64,000 nt of DNA from an uncultured Peptostreptococcus sp. Its GTDB lineage: Bacteria > Bacillota > Clostridia > Peptostreptococcales > Peptostreptococcaceae. The DNA is taken from NCBI GenBank assembly GCA_900759325.1, contig CAAEUW010000018.1, positions 56,869-120,868 on the forward strand, written 5' to 3'. Below, in pieces: positions 42,527 to 50,730 of the stretch (positions within the stretch are counted from its first letter, which is position 1; each line of letters opens with the position of its first letter). The notes beneath the pieces were generated by a model. That model was given only the letters and a program-made list of their open reading frames with translations. It ran no database searches and had not been told where the DNA came from. Both the position numbers and the translations under genes were made by a program.

Positions 42527-43690
42527 ATGAAGATAGTAATTTTGACTGCAAAGTTTGGCATGGGCCATATGTCAGCATCTAAATCAATAATGCAGGATAT
42601 ACAAAAGCAGTATAAGAGTCAGGATGTAGAAATAATAGACTTCTATGAATATGCCCTGCCACATTTATCTAGCTACATGTACAAGTCCTTCGACCTATTA
42701 TTAAAATATGCTAAGGGTCTTTATAGCTTCTACTATTCCATGAATGACAAGAAGGTGACTGGTGTGGACCTATTAACTAGGATATTTGCCAGTGCCTGCA
42801 AGAGGATGGTTGATGAGATGGAGCCAGACCTAGTTGTATCTACATTCCCAATGATTTCAAGGGGGGTTGGCCATTACAAGGAAAGGTATGGTTCTGACCT
42901 AGAATTGATCACATGCATTACAGATGTTAGTAGCCACTACGAATGGTTGGTTGATGGAACTGACCAGTATTTGGTTGCATGTCCAGACGTAAAGTATGAG
43001 ATGATTCACAAGGGTATAGACCCAGATAAGATAGTCGTATATGGTATTCCAGTAGGAGAAAAGTTTAAAAATAGAAGGGCAAGTAAGAAGACAGGTCGCT
43101 TGATTAGTGATAATATAATTGGTATGCCTAGTATTAAGTCCAAGAAGGAAATCCTAATAATGGGTGGTGGCCTAGGTATCCTACCTAAGAGCCCAGCCTT
43201 CTATGAGGAATTGAATTCAGCACCGGGACTTCATACTACTATAGTGGCTGGTAACAACAAGGAAATTTACAGGGACCTTCATGGAAGGTATGAGAATATT
43301 ACAGTTTTAGGCTTTACTGACCAGGTAGACAAGCTAATGGAAAGGGCTGACTGTATAGTGACTAAGCCAGGTGGGATAACTGTATTTGAAGCCTTATATT
43401 CAAACACACCTATAGTTTCATTTGCCCCAACCCTACCTAATGAGCAGAGGAATGTGGAGTTTATAGAGGATAATAATTTTGGTATTCTCTTGACTCAGAA
43501 TCCAGATGCAAGTGTTAGGACTATTGTAGACTTGGTAAATGATGACAAGGCTCTAGAGTCTATACGTTCAAGTATGGCTGCCTTTGTTGCCAAGTTAAAT
43601 ACAGGCTACTTCAAGGATTATGCCTATGCGGGCAAGCACAATTACAGCCTAGGCATGTATAATGATTCAAGAAAGATATACAGCTATTAA
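42527..43690 (+). CDS. Diacylglycerol glycosyltransferase (UgtP/MGDG synthase family)
   Basis: A 387-aa GT28-type enzyme that transfers sugar from a nucleotide donor to diacylglycerol, making membrane glycolipids that can anchor lipoteichoic acid. The N-terminal MGDG synthase domain starts VILTAKFGMGHMSASKSIMQDI (core AKFGMGH), and the C-terminal domain carries the donor-binding ITKPGGITVFEALYSNTPIV block (core KPGGITVFEA). GGAGGACTATAA precedes the ATG. The neighbouring deacetylase and flippase-like gene suggest an envelope cluster. The exact sugar and processivity cannot be read from sequence. Confidence 0.88.
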   Translation: MKIVILTAKFGMGHMSASKSIMQDIQKQYKSQDVEIIDFYEYALPHLSSYMYKSFDLLLKYAKGLYSFYYSMNDKKVTGVDLLTRIFASACKRMVDEMEPDLVVSTFPMISRGVGHYKERYGSDLELITCITDVSSHYEWLVDGTDQYLVACPDVKYEMIHKGIDPDKIVVYGIPVGEKFKNRRASKKTGRLISDNIIGMPSIKSKKEILIMGGGLGILPKSPAFYEELNSAPGLHTTIVAGNNKEIYRDLHGRYENITVLGFTDQVDKLMERADCIVTKPGGITVFEALYSNTPIVSFAPTLPNEQRNVEFIEDNNFGILLTQNPDASVRTIVDLVNDDKALESIRSSMAAFVAKLNTGYFKDYAYAGKHNYSLGMYNDSRKIYSY

Positions 43691-43781
43691 GTAGGAGTGT
43701 AAGAATCCTACTTGTAGGCTAATTATAGTGGATACTTAATCGCAAATTGTAATTAATGTTTAATATAAATATAGTATTAAG

Positions 43782-43805
43782 AGTTGCCTTTGCGGGCAAC
43801 TTTTA
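43782..43805 (+). terminator. Hairpin with T-tail upstream of the deacetylase gene
   Basis: AGTTGCC/GGCAACT with a six-base loop and TTTT tail. It is probably the terminator of the glycosyltransferase gene. A second hairpin (AAGTAGGA/TCCTACTT, 43689-43713) overlaps that gene's stop but lacks a T-tract. Confidence 0.65.
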
Positions 43806-43827
43806 GTCTATTAAGGAGATGGAATAA

Positions 43828-44517
43828 ATGTATTTTTTATATTTGATTTTGCTAGTAGCCTTGGTATTTGTAGTTCATTCTATCCTACCTACCTACTACA
43901 ATAAGATTTTTAATAAGGATATTGTTAGGACTACAGGACAGACCAATAAGATAATGTTGACCTTTGATGATGGACCTGATGATAGGTATATACACGAACT
44001 CTTGGAGGTCTTGGATCAAAACCAGGTCAAGGCTAGTTTTTTTATGGTGGCAGAAAACGCCCAGAAAAATAAGATGGTTGTAGAAAAGATACTAGGAGCT
44101 GGTCACAGGGTAGGTCTACATTCTTGGCAGCATAAAAATGCCATGCTTTATTCATACCCATATACAAAAAAGGATTTTGAAAATAGCTATAGGATAATGA
44201 AGGACCTAGGCCTAGACCAAATGCTATACAGGCCACCATGGGGACATACAAATATTTTTTCTAATCATTTTGTGAAAAAATATGGTATGAAGATGATATA
44301 CTGGGATGTAATGGCAGAGGATTGGGAAGCTCAGGCAAGCCCAGAATCTATTAGGAAGAAATTGTTGGATAGGACAGGTCCAACCAGTATAATATGCCTG
44401 CATGATGCAGGTGAAAATTCTGGTGGGGCAGTAGGTGCACCAAAAAATACAATAGAAGCTTTAAGGCTAGCTATACCAGAATTAAAGGCCAAGGGTTATG
44501 AATTTATCCTACCCTAG
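43828..44517 (+). CDS. Polysaccharide deacetylase (NodB homology)
   Basis: A 229-aa membrane-anchored deacetylase. The N-terminal helix (about residues 1-20) acts as anchor. The NodB domain shows TFDDGPDD (metal Asp and catalytic Asp), HSWQH (metal His pair), RPPWGHTN and YWDVMAEDW, with the catalytic His in ICLHDAGE near the end, so all five NodB motifs are present. Likely substrates are peptidoglycan or another N-acetylated wall sugar; removal of acetyl groups can give lysozyme resistance. AAGGAGATGG precedes the ATG. It is 23 bases from the next gene, so the two form an operon. Confidence 0.9.
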   Translation: MYFLYLILLVALVFVVHSILPTYYNKIFNKDIVRTTGQTNKIMLTFDDGPDDRYIHELLEVLDQNQVKASFFMVAENAQKNKMVVEKILGAGHRVGLHSWQHKNAMLYSYPYTKKDFENSYRIMKDLGLDQMLYRPPWGHTNIFSNHFVKKYGMKMIYWDVMAEDWEAQASPESIRKKLLDRTGPTSIICLHDAGENSGGAVGAPKNTIEALRLAIPELKAKGYEFILP

Positions 44518-44539
44518 GTCATAGGTTTTAGGAGGTAAA

Positions 44540-45583
44540 ATGGAGGGTTTAAAGAATAAAAAAAGCCAGTTTATAGGTATAACTATAATGGTTGTATTGA
44601 TGGTATTTACCGTATCTCAGGTTTTGAAGGGAGAGTCTATTGACTCTATAGTGACTGCCCTTAGGTCGGTAAAGCCAATATATATTTTAACAGGTATAGG
44701 TATGATGCTGCTATATGCATCCTTGGAGGGTGTAAATATATGGTTGATTATAAGAGGACTTAAGTACAGGACCTCAATACTCAAGTGCATAGGTTATGGA
44801 TTTGTGGGTTTTTATTTTAGTTCAATTACGCCATCTGCTTCAGGTGGTCAGCCAGCCCAGGTATACTATATGAAAAAGGATGGCATCAGTGTTACAGCCT
44901 CTTCATTGAGCCTAATGCTAATCCTATTTGCCCACCAACTGGTAGTTGTGATATATGCCCTTATAGGACTACTTACAAATACAAATATTGGTGGTTCACA
45001 GCTGGCAAACACCATACTTTTGGCCTTTGGTTTTATCACAAATGCCATTCTTTTAATAGGAATTATATTGCTGGTATACTGGCCTAAGCTGGTATTTAAA
45101 ATATTAAATTTCTTTGGTCTGCTACTACACAGGAGTAGGATTATAAAGAATAAGGAAAAGATTGAAAAGAAGATTTCAAGCTCTGTTGAAGAGTACGAGC
45201 GTGGAGCCATATATATGAGGAATAATCCAATATTACTGCTGAAGGTAACGGCCTTAACCCTAGTCCAGATAAGTCTCTTGTATGCAGTACCCTATGTAGT
45301 CTATAGGGGCTTTGGCCTAAGTGGCTATACTATTATGGACCTAATCCTAATGCAGGCCATACTTAATATAGCTGTGTCATCCCTACCGCTACCAGGTGGA
45401 GTAGGGGCAAGTGAGTCTCTATTCCTTAGTATGTTTATGGTTTTCTACGGAAAAAAGCTTCTTGTACCTGGAATGTTATTGACCAGGATATCAAACTTCT
45501 ATTCAGTTTTGGTAATTAGTGGTATAATATCATTAATAATGTACCTATGGCCTAGCAAAAAGGAGGTCAGAGAGGGCATTTAA
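44540..45583 (+). CDS. Lysylphosphatidylglycerol synthase TM-region/flippase-like protein (UPF0104)
   Basis: A 347-aa polytopic membrane protein with only the membrane half of MprF-type proteins; no aminoacyltransferase domain is attached. Conserved features are ITPSASGGQPAQVYYMKKDG and SSLPLPGGVGASESLFL, with six or more hydrophobic helices. Such stand-alone proteins are proposed lipid flippases or glycolipid-related transporters. AGGAGG precedes the ATG. Co-location with the deacetylase and the glycolipid glycosyltransferase suggests a lipid or wall-polymer role, which is inference. Confidence 0.85.
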   Translation: MEGLKNKKSQFIGITIMVVLMVFTVSQVLKGESIDSIVTALRSVKPIYILTGIGMMLLYASLEGVNIWLIIRGLKYRTSILKCIGYGFVGFYFSSITPSASGGQPAQVYYMKKDGISVTASSLSLMLILFAHQLVVVIYALIGLLTNTNIGGSQLANTILLAFGFITNAILLIGIILLVYWPKLVFKILNFFGLLLHRSRIIKNKEKIEKKISSSVEEYERGAIYMRNNPILLLKVTALTLVQISLLYAVPYVVYRGFGLSGYTIMDLILMQAILNIAVSSLPLPGGVGASESLFLSMFMVFYGKKLLVPGMLLTRISNFYSVLVISGIISLIMYLWPSKKEVREGI

Positions 45584-45607
45584 ATCTTACTGAAAAGAAG
45601 GCAATTT

Positions 45608-46954
45608 ATGGATATACACAACTCTATACAACAAAAACAAACACAAAGTTTAAATATTTCTAACCAGATAGTTCAGTTTTTGAATATACTCAATATGGGC
45701 AGGTATGAGTTGGAGGAAGCCATAGTTGCTGAAGCTGAGTCAAACCCTTTATTGGAGGTAGATATAAAGGATGATGGAATCAACTGGGAGGAATATTTTA
45801 AAAAAGAAAAATTCAACTATGATTTTGATAAAAATGAATCAGTGTATGCAGATAACTCTGACTATGACTTTGAAAATATGACTAGCGGTGAAGACAGTCT
45901 TTATGATGAACTGCATGGTCAGGTCAAGATAATGAATTTAGATGATAGGAAGAAGAAGGTTTGTGACTACTTGGTAGATAGCCTGGACGAAGATGGATAC
46001 CTGAGGGAAAGTGAAGACCTCATAGCTGATAAGCTGGGTGTGGACCTTGACCTGGTTGAAGAATGCATAGGTCTAGTTCAAGGTCTGGAACCTGCAGGCA
46101 TATGTGCTAGGAACCTACAGGAGTGCATTATTCTCCAGCTACATAGCGAGGGTATATACGATGATGTTCTAGAAGATATTATAAAGAATAATATCAACCT
46201 TGTAGCTAATTCTAATATCAAGCAACTAGCATCTAAATATAAGAAAAAGCAGGAAGAAATCCGAGACTACCTCGAATTAATCAGGAGTTTAGACCCTAGA
46301 CCTGCTGAAAAATACTTTAAGAATGCCATTGTATACGCCTATCCTGACCTCGTTCTTGAAGAGGACGAAGAGGGTAACTTGGTGGTTAGACCCTATAATG
46401 AAAAGAGGCTAAGGTTAAACATTAGCAACTACTATAGGGACCTCTATATCACTACTGATGATCCAAGTGTCAAGGCCTATATAAGGGAAAAACTATCTTC
46501 TGCAAGGAGGATTATGAATGATGTTGAGGACAGGAAGACCACTCTTATATCAATAGCTGAGGCCATCGTTGGTATCCAATTCAACTACTTTAAGTTTGAG
46601 GGCCAGCTTGAGCCTATGACCCTGCAGAGGATTGCTGATACTGTAGGATGTCATATCTCGACGGTTAGCAGGGGTATAAATGATAAGTATATACTTACAA
46701 ACAAGGGACTATACGAAATTAGGAGCTTTTTCTCAGGTAGCCTAGAGACTGAAGGGGGAAGCATGATTTCTATATCCGTAGTAAAGGATAAGTTAAAAGA
46801 TATAATAGAACACGAAAACAAGAAGAAACCACTTAGCGATAAGAAGTTAGAGGATATGCTAAGGGCAGAAGGTTTTGAAATAGCGAGAAGAACCGTAGCA
46901 AAATACAGGGAAGAAATGGGTTACTTAAGTTCCTCAAAGCGAAAAGAAATCTAG
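45608..46954 (+). CDS. rpoN: RNA polymerase sigma-54 factor
   Basis: Alternative sigma factor requiring an AAA+ activator. The 448-aa protein has the N-terminal Gln-rich activator region (SIQQKQTQSLNISNQIVQFL), an acidic region II at about 55-100, the core-binding domain with PAGICARNLQECIILQL, the helix-turn-helix around LQRIADTVGCHISTVSRGI, and the C-terminal RpoN box read as ARRTVAKYREEM. GAAGGCAATTT precedes the ATG. No bacterial enhancer-binding protein is in the window, so its regulon cannot be inferred here. Confidence 0.95.
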   Translation: MDIHNSIQQKQTQSLNISNQIVQFLNILNMGRYELEEAIVAEAESNPLLEVDIKDDGINWEEYFKKEKFNYDFDKNESVYADNSDYDFENMTSGEDSLYDELHGQVKIMNLDDRKKKVCDYLVDSLDEDGYLRESEDLIADKLGVDLDLVEECIGLVQGLEPAGICARNLQECIILQLHSEGIYDDVLEDIIKNNINLVANSNIKQLASKYKKKQEEIRDYLELIRSLDPRPAEKYFKNAIVYAYPDLVLEEDEEGNLVVRPYNEKRLRLNISNYYRDLYITTDDPSVKAYIREKLSSARRIMNDVEDRKTTLISIAEAIVGIQFNYFKFEGQLEPMTLQRIADTVGCHISTVSRGINDKYILTNKGLYEIRSFFSGSLETEGGSMISISVVKDKLKDIIEHENKKKPLSDKKLEDMLRAEGFEIARRTVAKYREEMGYLSSSKRKEI

Positions 46955-46965
46955 AAGGATTGAGG

Positions 46966-47002
46966 ACCATTTTGGTATTTAATGTATCAAGATGGTTTTT
47001 TA
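46966..47002 (+). terminator. Terminator of rpoN
   Basis: ACCATTTTGGTA pairs with TATCAAGATGGT (two G-U pairs) and is followed by six Ts. Confidence 0.85.
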
Positions 47003-47139
47003 TTATACTTTACTTTTGTTCTCGAATTAATTTATTTCCTAAGATGGGGCAAGAAAGACAAAATTTATTGTATAATAGGTTTAAATGAAGAACAGTCTAT
47101 TATTTTTTAGAAGGACTGTTTAACAGATAAGGAGTAGCG

Positions 47140-48432
47140 ATGGAAAAAAAATACCTACATATCCTGTCCTTTGATGGCCTATCAAGGGTGGATATAGACA
47201 AGATGAAAGAATTACCAGCCTTTGGAGAATTTTTCAAGGAAGCATCTGGTTGTATAAATGTAAAAACAGTATACCCAAGTCTTACCTACTGTGCCCATAC
47301 TACAATATCTACAGGCACATATCCAGCTAGGCATGGGGTAATTAATAATACAAGGGTCCAGCCCTCAAGATTGAGTCCAGATTGGTACTGGTATGATAGG
47401 GATATAAAGGTTCCTACCTTCCAATCCTACGCAAAAAATGCAGGTTATGATATCCTATCAATATTTTGGCCAGTGACAGCCGGATCAAGGGATATAAAAT
47501 ACAATATGCCTGAAATCTTTGCCAACAGGAAGTGGCAGAGTCAGATATGGGTTTCTATGGTAAACGGTAGCCCATATTTCCAGTATGACCTCAATTCTAA
47601 GTTTGGCAAGCTAAGAAATGGACATAAGGAGCCTGAGCTGGACAACTTCTCTCATGCATCCTTTATGTATGCACTTGATAGGTATCCAGCCCACATAAAT
47701 ATGGTCCACTATATAGACCTGGACTCACAAAGACATGAGTATGGATTTAATTCTAGGGAGGCCCAGGATGCCATGCTGAGGCTTGATAAGAGGCTAGGAG
47801 ACCTGGTGACCAAACTAAAGCAAAAGGGAATTTACGAGGACTCTGTTATAGTTGTCCTTGGAGACCATAGTAGTATAGATGGACACACTAACATATACCC
47901 AAACAAGCTTTTGGAAGGAGCAGGTCTACTGACTAAGAGCCAGGACAACCTGGTTGCTAGCTATAAGGCTGTGTGCAAGTCTGCTGATGGAGCTGCCTAT
48001 ATATATGCAGGTCAAGATGTAAGTGATAAAGACCTGATGGAGGCTATAGAGCCACTTATATCTAAGGGGGCAATTGAGAGGGTATATAATAGTGAGGAAG
48101 CCCAAGAGATGGGTGCAGATCCATCCTGCAGGTTTATGCTTGAAGCAGCTGTTGGCTACTTTTTTAAGGATGAGGTGGAAGACCAGGCCTTGATAAGGGT
48201 CTTAGAGGCACCGAAAAGATCCTCGAAGGTATGTATAAATAATCACGGATATAACCCATCTAGCAAGGTAAACTACGAAACAGTATTTTTAGTTGCTGGT
48301 AAGGGAATAAAAAAGAATGTATTTTTAGACGAGATGTCACTGACAGATGAAGGACCTACCCTGGCTGCTATACTTGGCCTGGAAATGAAGGGTACTGATG
48401 GCAGGGCACTAGTGGAGATTTTGGAGGTTTAA
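47140..48432 (+). CDS. Alkaline phosphatase-superfamily phosphodiesterase
   Basis: A 430-aa enzyme of the nucleotide pyrophosphatase/phosphodiesterase branch. The N-terminal ILSFDGLSRVDIDKM supplies the first metal Asp, TYCAHTTISTGTYPARHG holds the likely Thr nucleophile, YIDLDSQRHEYG the second metal site, and VVLGDHSSIDGH the Asp-His pair. No signal peptide or transmembrane helix is visible, so it is probably cytoplasmic. The substrate is unknown. It is preceded by AAGGAG, with a TATAAT at 47071, and is followed two bases later by the MFS gene, suggesting they act on or transport related compounds. Confidence 0.88.
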   Translation: MEKKYLHILSFDGLSRVDIDKMKELPAFGEFFKEASGCINVKTVYPSLTYCAHTTISTGTYPARHGVINNTRVQPSRLSPDWYWYDRDIKVPTFQSYAKNAGYDILSIFWPVTAGSRDIKYNMPEIFANRKWQSQIWVSMVNGSPYFQYDLNSKFGKLRNGHKEPELDNFSHASFMYALDRYPAHINMVHYIDLDSQRHEYGFNSREAQDAMLRLDKRLGDLVTKLKQKGIYEDSVIVVLGDHSSIDGHTNIYPNKLLEGAGLLTKSQDNLVASYKAVCKSADGAAYIYAGQDVSDKDLMEAIEPLISKGAIERVYNSEEAQEMGADPSCRFMLEAAVGYFFKDEVEDQALIRVLEAPKRSSKVCINNHGYNPSSKVNYETVFLVAGKGIKKNVFLDEMSLTDEGPTLAAILGLEMKGTDGRALVEILEV

Positions 48433-48433
48433 T

Positions 48434-49666
48434 GTGTTAAGAGTTACAAAGAAAGAAAAATCGTGGATTCTGTACGATTGGGGCAACTCGGCTTTTACAA
48501 TGACGATGCTAGCGACAATCCTACCTATATATTTTACAGCAATGGTGGGAGAGGCAGGTCTATCCAAGGAAATGGCAACTTCTTATTGGGGCTATACTAA
48601 TGCTATTGCATCCCTAATAGTGGCTGTTCTATCACCTTTTATGGGTGGCTTGGCAGACTATATGGGTGTAAAGAAGAAGTTCTTTACTATCTTCTCTATG
48701 CTGGGTATTATATTCTCAGGAATGATTACCTTTATACCTTATGGCCATTGGCAACTACTTATGGCTACCTATATTATTTCACTTATAGGTTTCTCCCTAA
48801 GTAATGTATTCTATGACTCATTCTTGACTGATATAACTACAGAAGAGAGGATGGATATGATATCATCCCTAGGATATGCATTTGGCTATATCGGTAGCAC
48901 AATACCATTTATTATTTGTATGGGTATTATAATGGCTGCTCAGAAGTCTATACTGCCTATATCCACTATTACGGCCAGCAAGATATCATTCTTTATAACC
49001 ACTATGTGGTGGCTGATATTCACCCTGCCAATGTTAAAAAATGTAGACCAGATACATGGAAAGCCATATGAAAAATATAGGTTCAAGGACTCTATTGCCA
49101 TGCTCAGAAAGAGCTTTTATAGGGTTAGGAAGAACAGAAAGGCATTTTTATTCCTATGTGCCTACTTCTTTTATATAGATGGAGTTGATACAATTATTAG
49201 AATGGCAGCTAGTTTTGGTACAACTGTAGGAATAAATTCCACAACCCTACTGGTAATACTACTAGTCACTCAATTTATTGCCTTTCCATTTGCTATTATA
49301 TACGGGAAACTAGCCCAAATTTTTAAGGGTAAGGCCATGCTAATTGCAGGTATATGTGTTTATATTGTAATATGTATATTTGCCTTCTTCCTTAAGACGG
49401 CTAGGGAATTCTGGATTTTATCTATCCTTGTCGGTAGTTCCCAGGGGGGTATACAGGCCCTGAGTAGGTCATACTTTGCCAAGATGATTCCAAAGGAAAA
49501 TTCAAATGAATTTTTTGGCTTCTACAATATATTTGGTAAGTTTGCAGCCATAATGGGACCATTTTTAGTAGGTATTGTTACCCAGATTACAGGTGATGTA
49601 AGAAATGGCGTCTTGAGCTTGATTCTTATATTTATTGTTGGCGGAGTATTACTACTTAAAGACTAG
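48434..49666 (+). CDS. MFS transporter, UMF1/Atg22-like
   Basis: A 410-aa, roughly 12-helix transporter. The N-terminus SWILYDWGNSAFTMTMLATILPIYF contains the YDWGNSAF block typical of the UMF1 family. GYAFGYIGSTIPFI and SQGGIQALSRSYFAKMIP are also characteristic. The GTG start has GGAGG six bases upstream within the end of the preceding gene, so the pair is translationally linked. The substrate is unknown. Confidence 0.85.
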   Translation: MLRVTKKEKSWILYDWGNSAFTMTMLATILPIYFTAMVGEAGLSKEMATSYWGYTNAIASLIVAVLSPFMGGLADYMGVKKKFFTIFSMLGIIFSGMITFIPYGHWQLLMATYIISLIGFSLSNVFYDSFLTDITTEERMDMISSLGYAFGYIGSTIPFIICMGIIMAAQKSILPISTITASKISFFITTMWWLIFTLPMLKNVDQIHGKPYEKYRFKDSIAMLRKSFYRVRKNRKAFLFLCAYFFYIDGVDTIIRMAASFGTTVGINSTTLLVILLVTQFIAFPFAIIYGKLAQIFKGKAMLIAGICVYIVICIFAFFLKTAREFWILSILVGSSQGGIQALSRSYFAKMIPKENSNEFFGFYNIFGKFAAIMGPFLVGIVTQITGDVRNGVLSLILIFIVGGVLLLKD

Positions 49667-49719
49667 TACTAACCTGTAAAGGGTCTTATATAGAATTTAA
49701 ATATAAAAAGACACCATAA

Positions 49720-49980
49720 TACAGGCAAGTATCATGCGGCCATATATTCGATGCCCTGCCACTACCGGTGATGGGTCTTATGAGTGATCTGGATAGCGAA
49801 AGGATGAATGAAACACTGTCAAGGATGATTAAAAGGGCCCACCAGATGGGTGTACCAAAGGGTATAGAACCATTTATAGCCCTATCATTTATAGCCTTGC
49901 CAGTAATACCTGAGGTAAGGATAAGGACCAGGGGCCTATATGATGTTTTAGACGATAGATATCTTGATTATAAAAAAATT
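49720..49980 (+). pseudogene. 3' remnant of an adenine deaminase gene
   Basis: A reading frame from a stop at 49717 encodes HIFDALPLPVMGLMSDL and, further on, PFIALSFIALPVIPEVR then TRGLYDV. This is the C-terminal signature of adenine deaminase (Ade/AdeC: LPLPIAGLMS..., PFMTLSFLALPVIPE, RGL.DV). The catalytic amidohydrolase domain and all upstream sequence are absent, and there is no start or ribosome site. The frame runs on through a terminator and antisense to rpmB to 50085. A seven-A run at 49972-49978 sits where a one-base deletion would restore a stop (DYKKF then TAG). Together with intergenic bases this fills the 360-base gap before rpmB. Confidence 0.8.
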
Positions 49981-49990
49981 TTAGGACAAC

Positions 49991-50020
49991 AAAAAAAGAT
50001 ACCAGCTCATGGTATCTTTT
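49991..50020 (-). terminator. Terminator of rpmB (minus strand)
   Basis: AAAAGATACCA/TGGTATCTTTT perfect 11-bp stem with a five-base loop. The seven As at the left edge become a strong T-tract on the minus strand, immediately after rpmB. Confidence 0.88.
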
Positions 50021-50027
50021 GTCGTCA

Positions 50028-50216
50028 TTATGCTCTTTCAACTTTTCCTGAACGTAGACATCTTGTACAAACAGAAACTCTCTGAGGAGATCCATCAACA
50101 ACAGCCTTCACGTTTCTTATATTAGCTGACCAAGTTCTCTTATTATGCTTATTTGAGTGTGATACCTGGTTTCCAGATATTTTACCTTTACCGCACACGC
50201 TACATACTTTTGACAT
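50028..50216 (-). CDS. rpmB: 50S ribosomal protein L28
   Basis: A 62-aa large-subunit ribosomal protein. It starts MSKVCSVCGKGKISGNQVSH, with the conserved TWSANI block and a C-terminal CTRCLRSGKV. Two CxxC pairs mark the zinc-binding form of L28. The start is the ATG whose minus-strand upstream has AGGAGGTG; an in-frame ATG three codons earlier overlaps that site. It is transcribed alone, opposite to its neighbours. Confidence 0.95.
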   Translation of the reverse strand: MSKVCSVCGKGKISGNQVSHSNKHNKRTWSANIRNVKAVVDGSPQRVSVCTRCLRSGKVERA

Positions 50217-50301
50217 TACGCACACCTCCTTAATACTAAAATATTAAGCCTAAAAACATAATTAATAATATCATAGTGGTATGAAAAAATCAAGTAAAAA
50301 A

Positions 50302-50330
50302 TTGCATTACTGCTTATTTTTTTGTATAAT
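50302..50330 (+). promoter_or_regulatory. Sigma-A promoter of asp23-fakA
   Basis: TTGCAT and a perfect TATAAT separated by 17 bases, about 35 bases before the start codon. Confidence 0.75.
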
Positions 50331-50365
50331 AGTGTATAAGAATATATATAATTTAGGAGGTCAAC

Positions 50366-50716
50366 ATGAGTTCAATTTTAACTAGTAAATTAGGAAATAT
50401 AGAAATAGACAAAAATGTATTGGCGCAGCTTACTTATAAGGCTGCTACAGAAAGTTACGGCTTGGTTGGCTTTTCATCAAGATCAAAGGGGATAGTAGAA
50501 CTTTTAAAGGGTGAGAACGCCACTAAGGGTGTTAATATTGTAGAAATTAACGAAAATCAGGTAGATATAGAAATTTCTGTTATATTACAGTATGGTACAA
50601 ACATTACAACAGTTGCCAACAATATTATTGAGAGAATCAAGTACACTGTTGAGACGTATTCTGGAATAAAGGTTAACTTAGTTACTGTAAGTGTTCAAGG
50701 AATAAGAGTCAAGTAA
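50366..50716 (+). CDS. Asp23/Gls24 family envelope stress protein
   Basis: A 116-aa small protein of the Asp23 (DUF322) family. The characteristic order is IEIDKNVLAQLTYKAATES, a mid segment with VDIEISVILQYG, and VAN.I..RIKYTVE..SGIKV followed by VTVSVQGIRV. Family members associate with the membrane and with cell-wall stress responses. AGGAGG precedes the ATG. It is 14 bases from fakA, a pairing conserved across Firmicutes. A paralogue lies at 63023. Confidence 0.9.
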   Translation: MSSILTSKLGNIEIDKNVLAQLTYKAATESYGLVGFSSRSKGIVELLKGENATKGVNIVEINENQVDIEISVILQYGTNITTVANNIIERIKYTVETYSGIKVNLVTVSVQGIRVK

Positions 50717-50730
50717 TCAGGAGGAGAGAA

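Noticed and set aside
49768..50085. 105-residue open frame that could be called a gene
   Set aside because: Its first part is the adenine deaminase C-terminus with no start context. The second part runs through a terminator and antisense to rpmB. I treat it as a pseudogene fragment.
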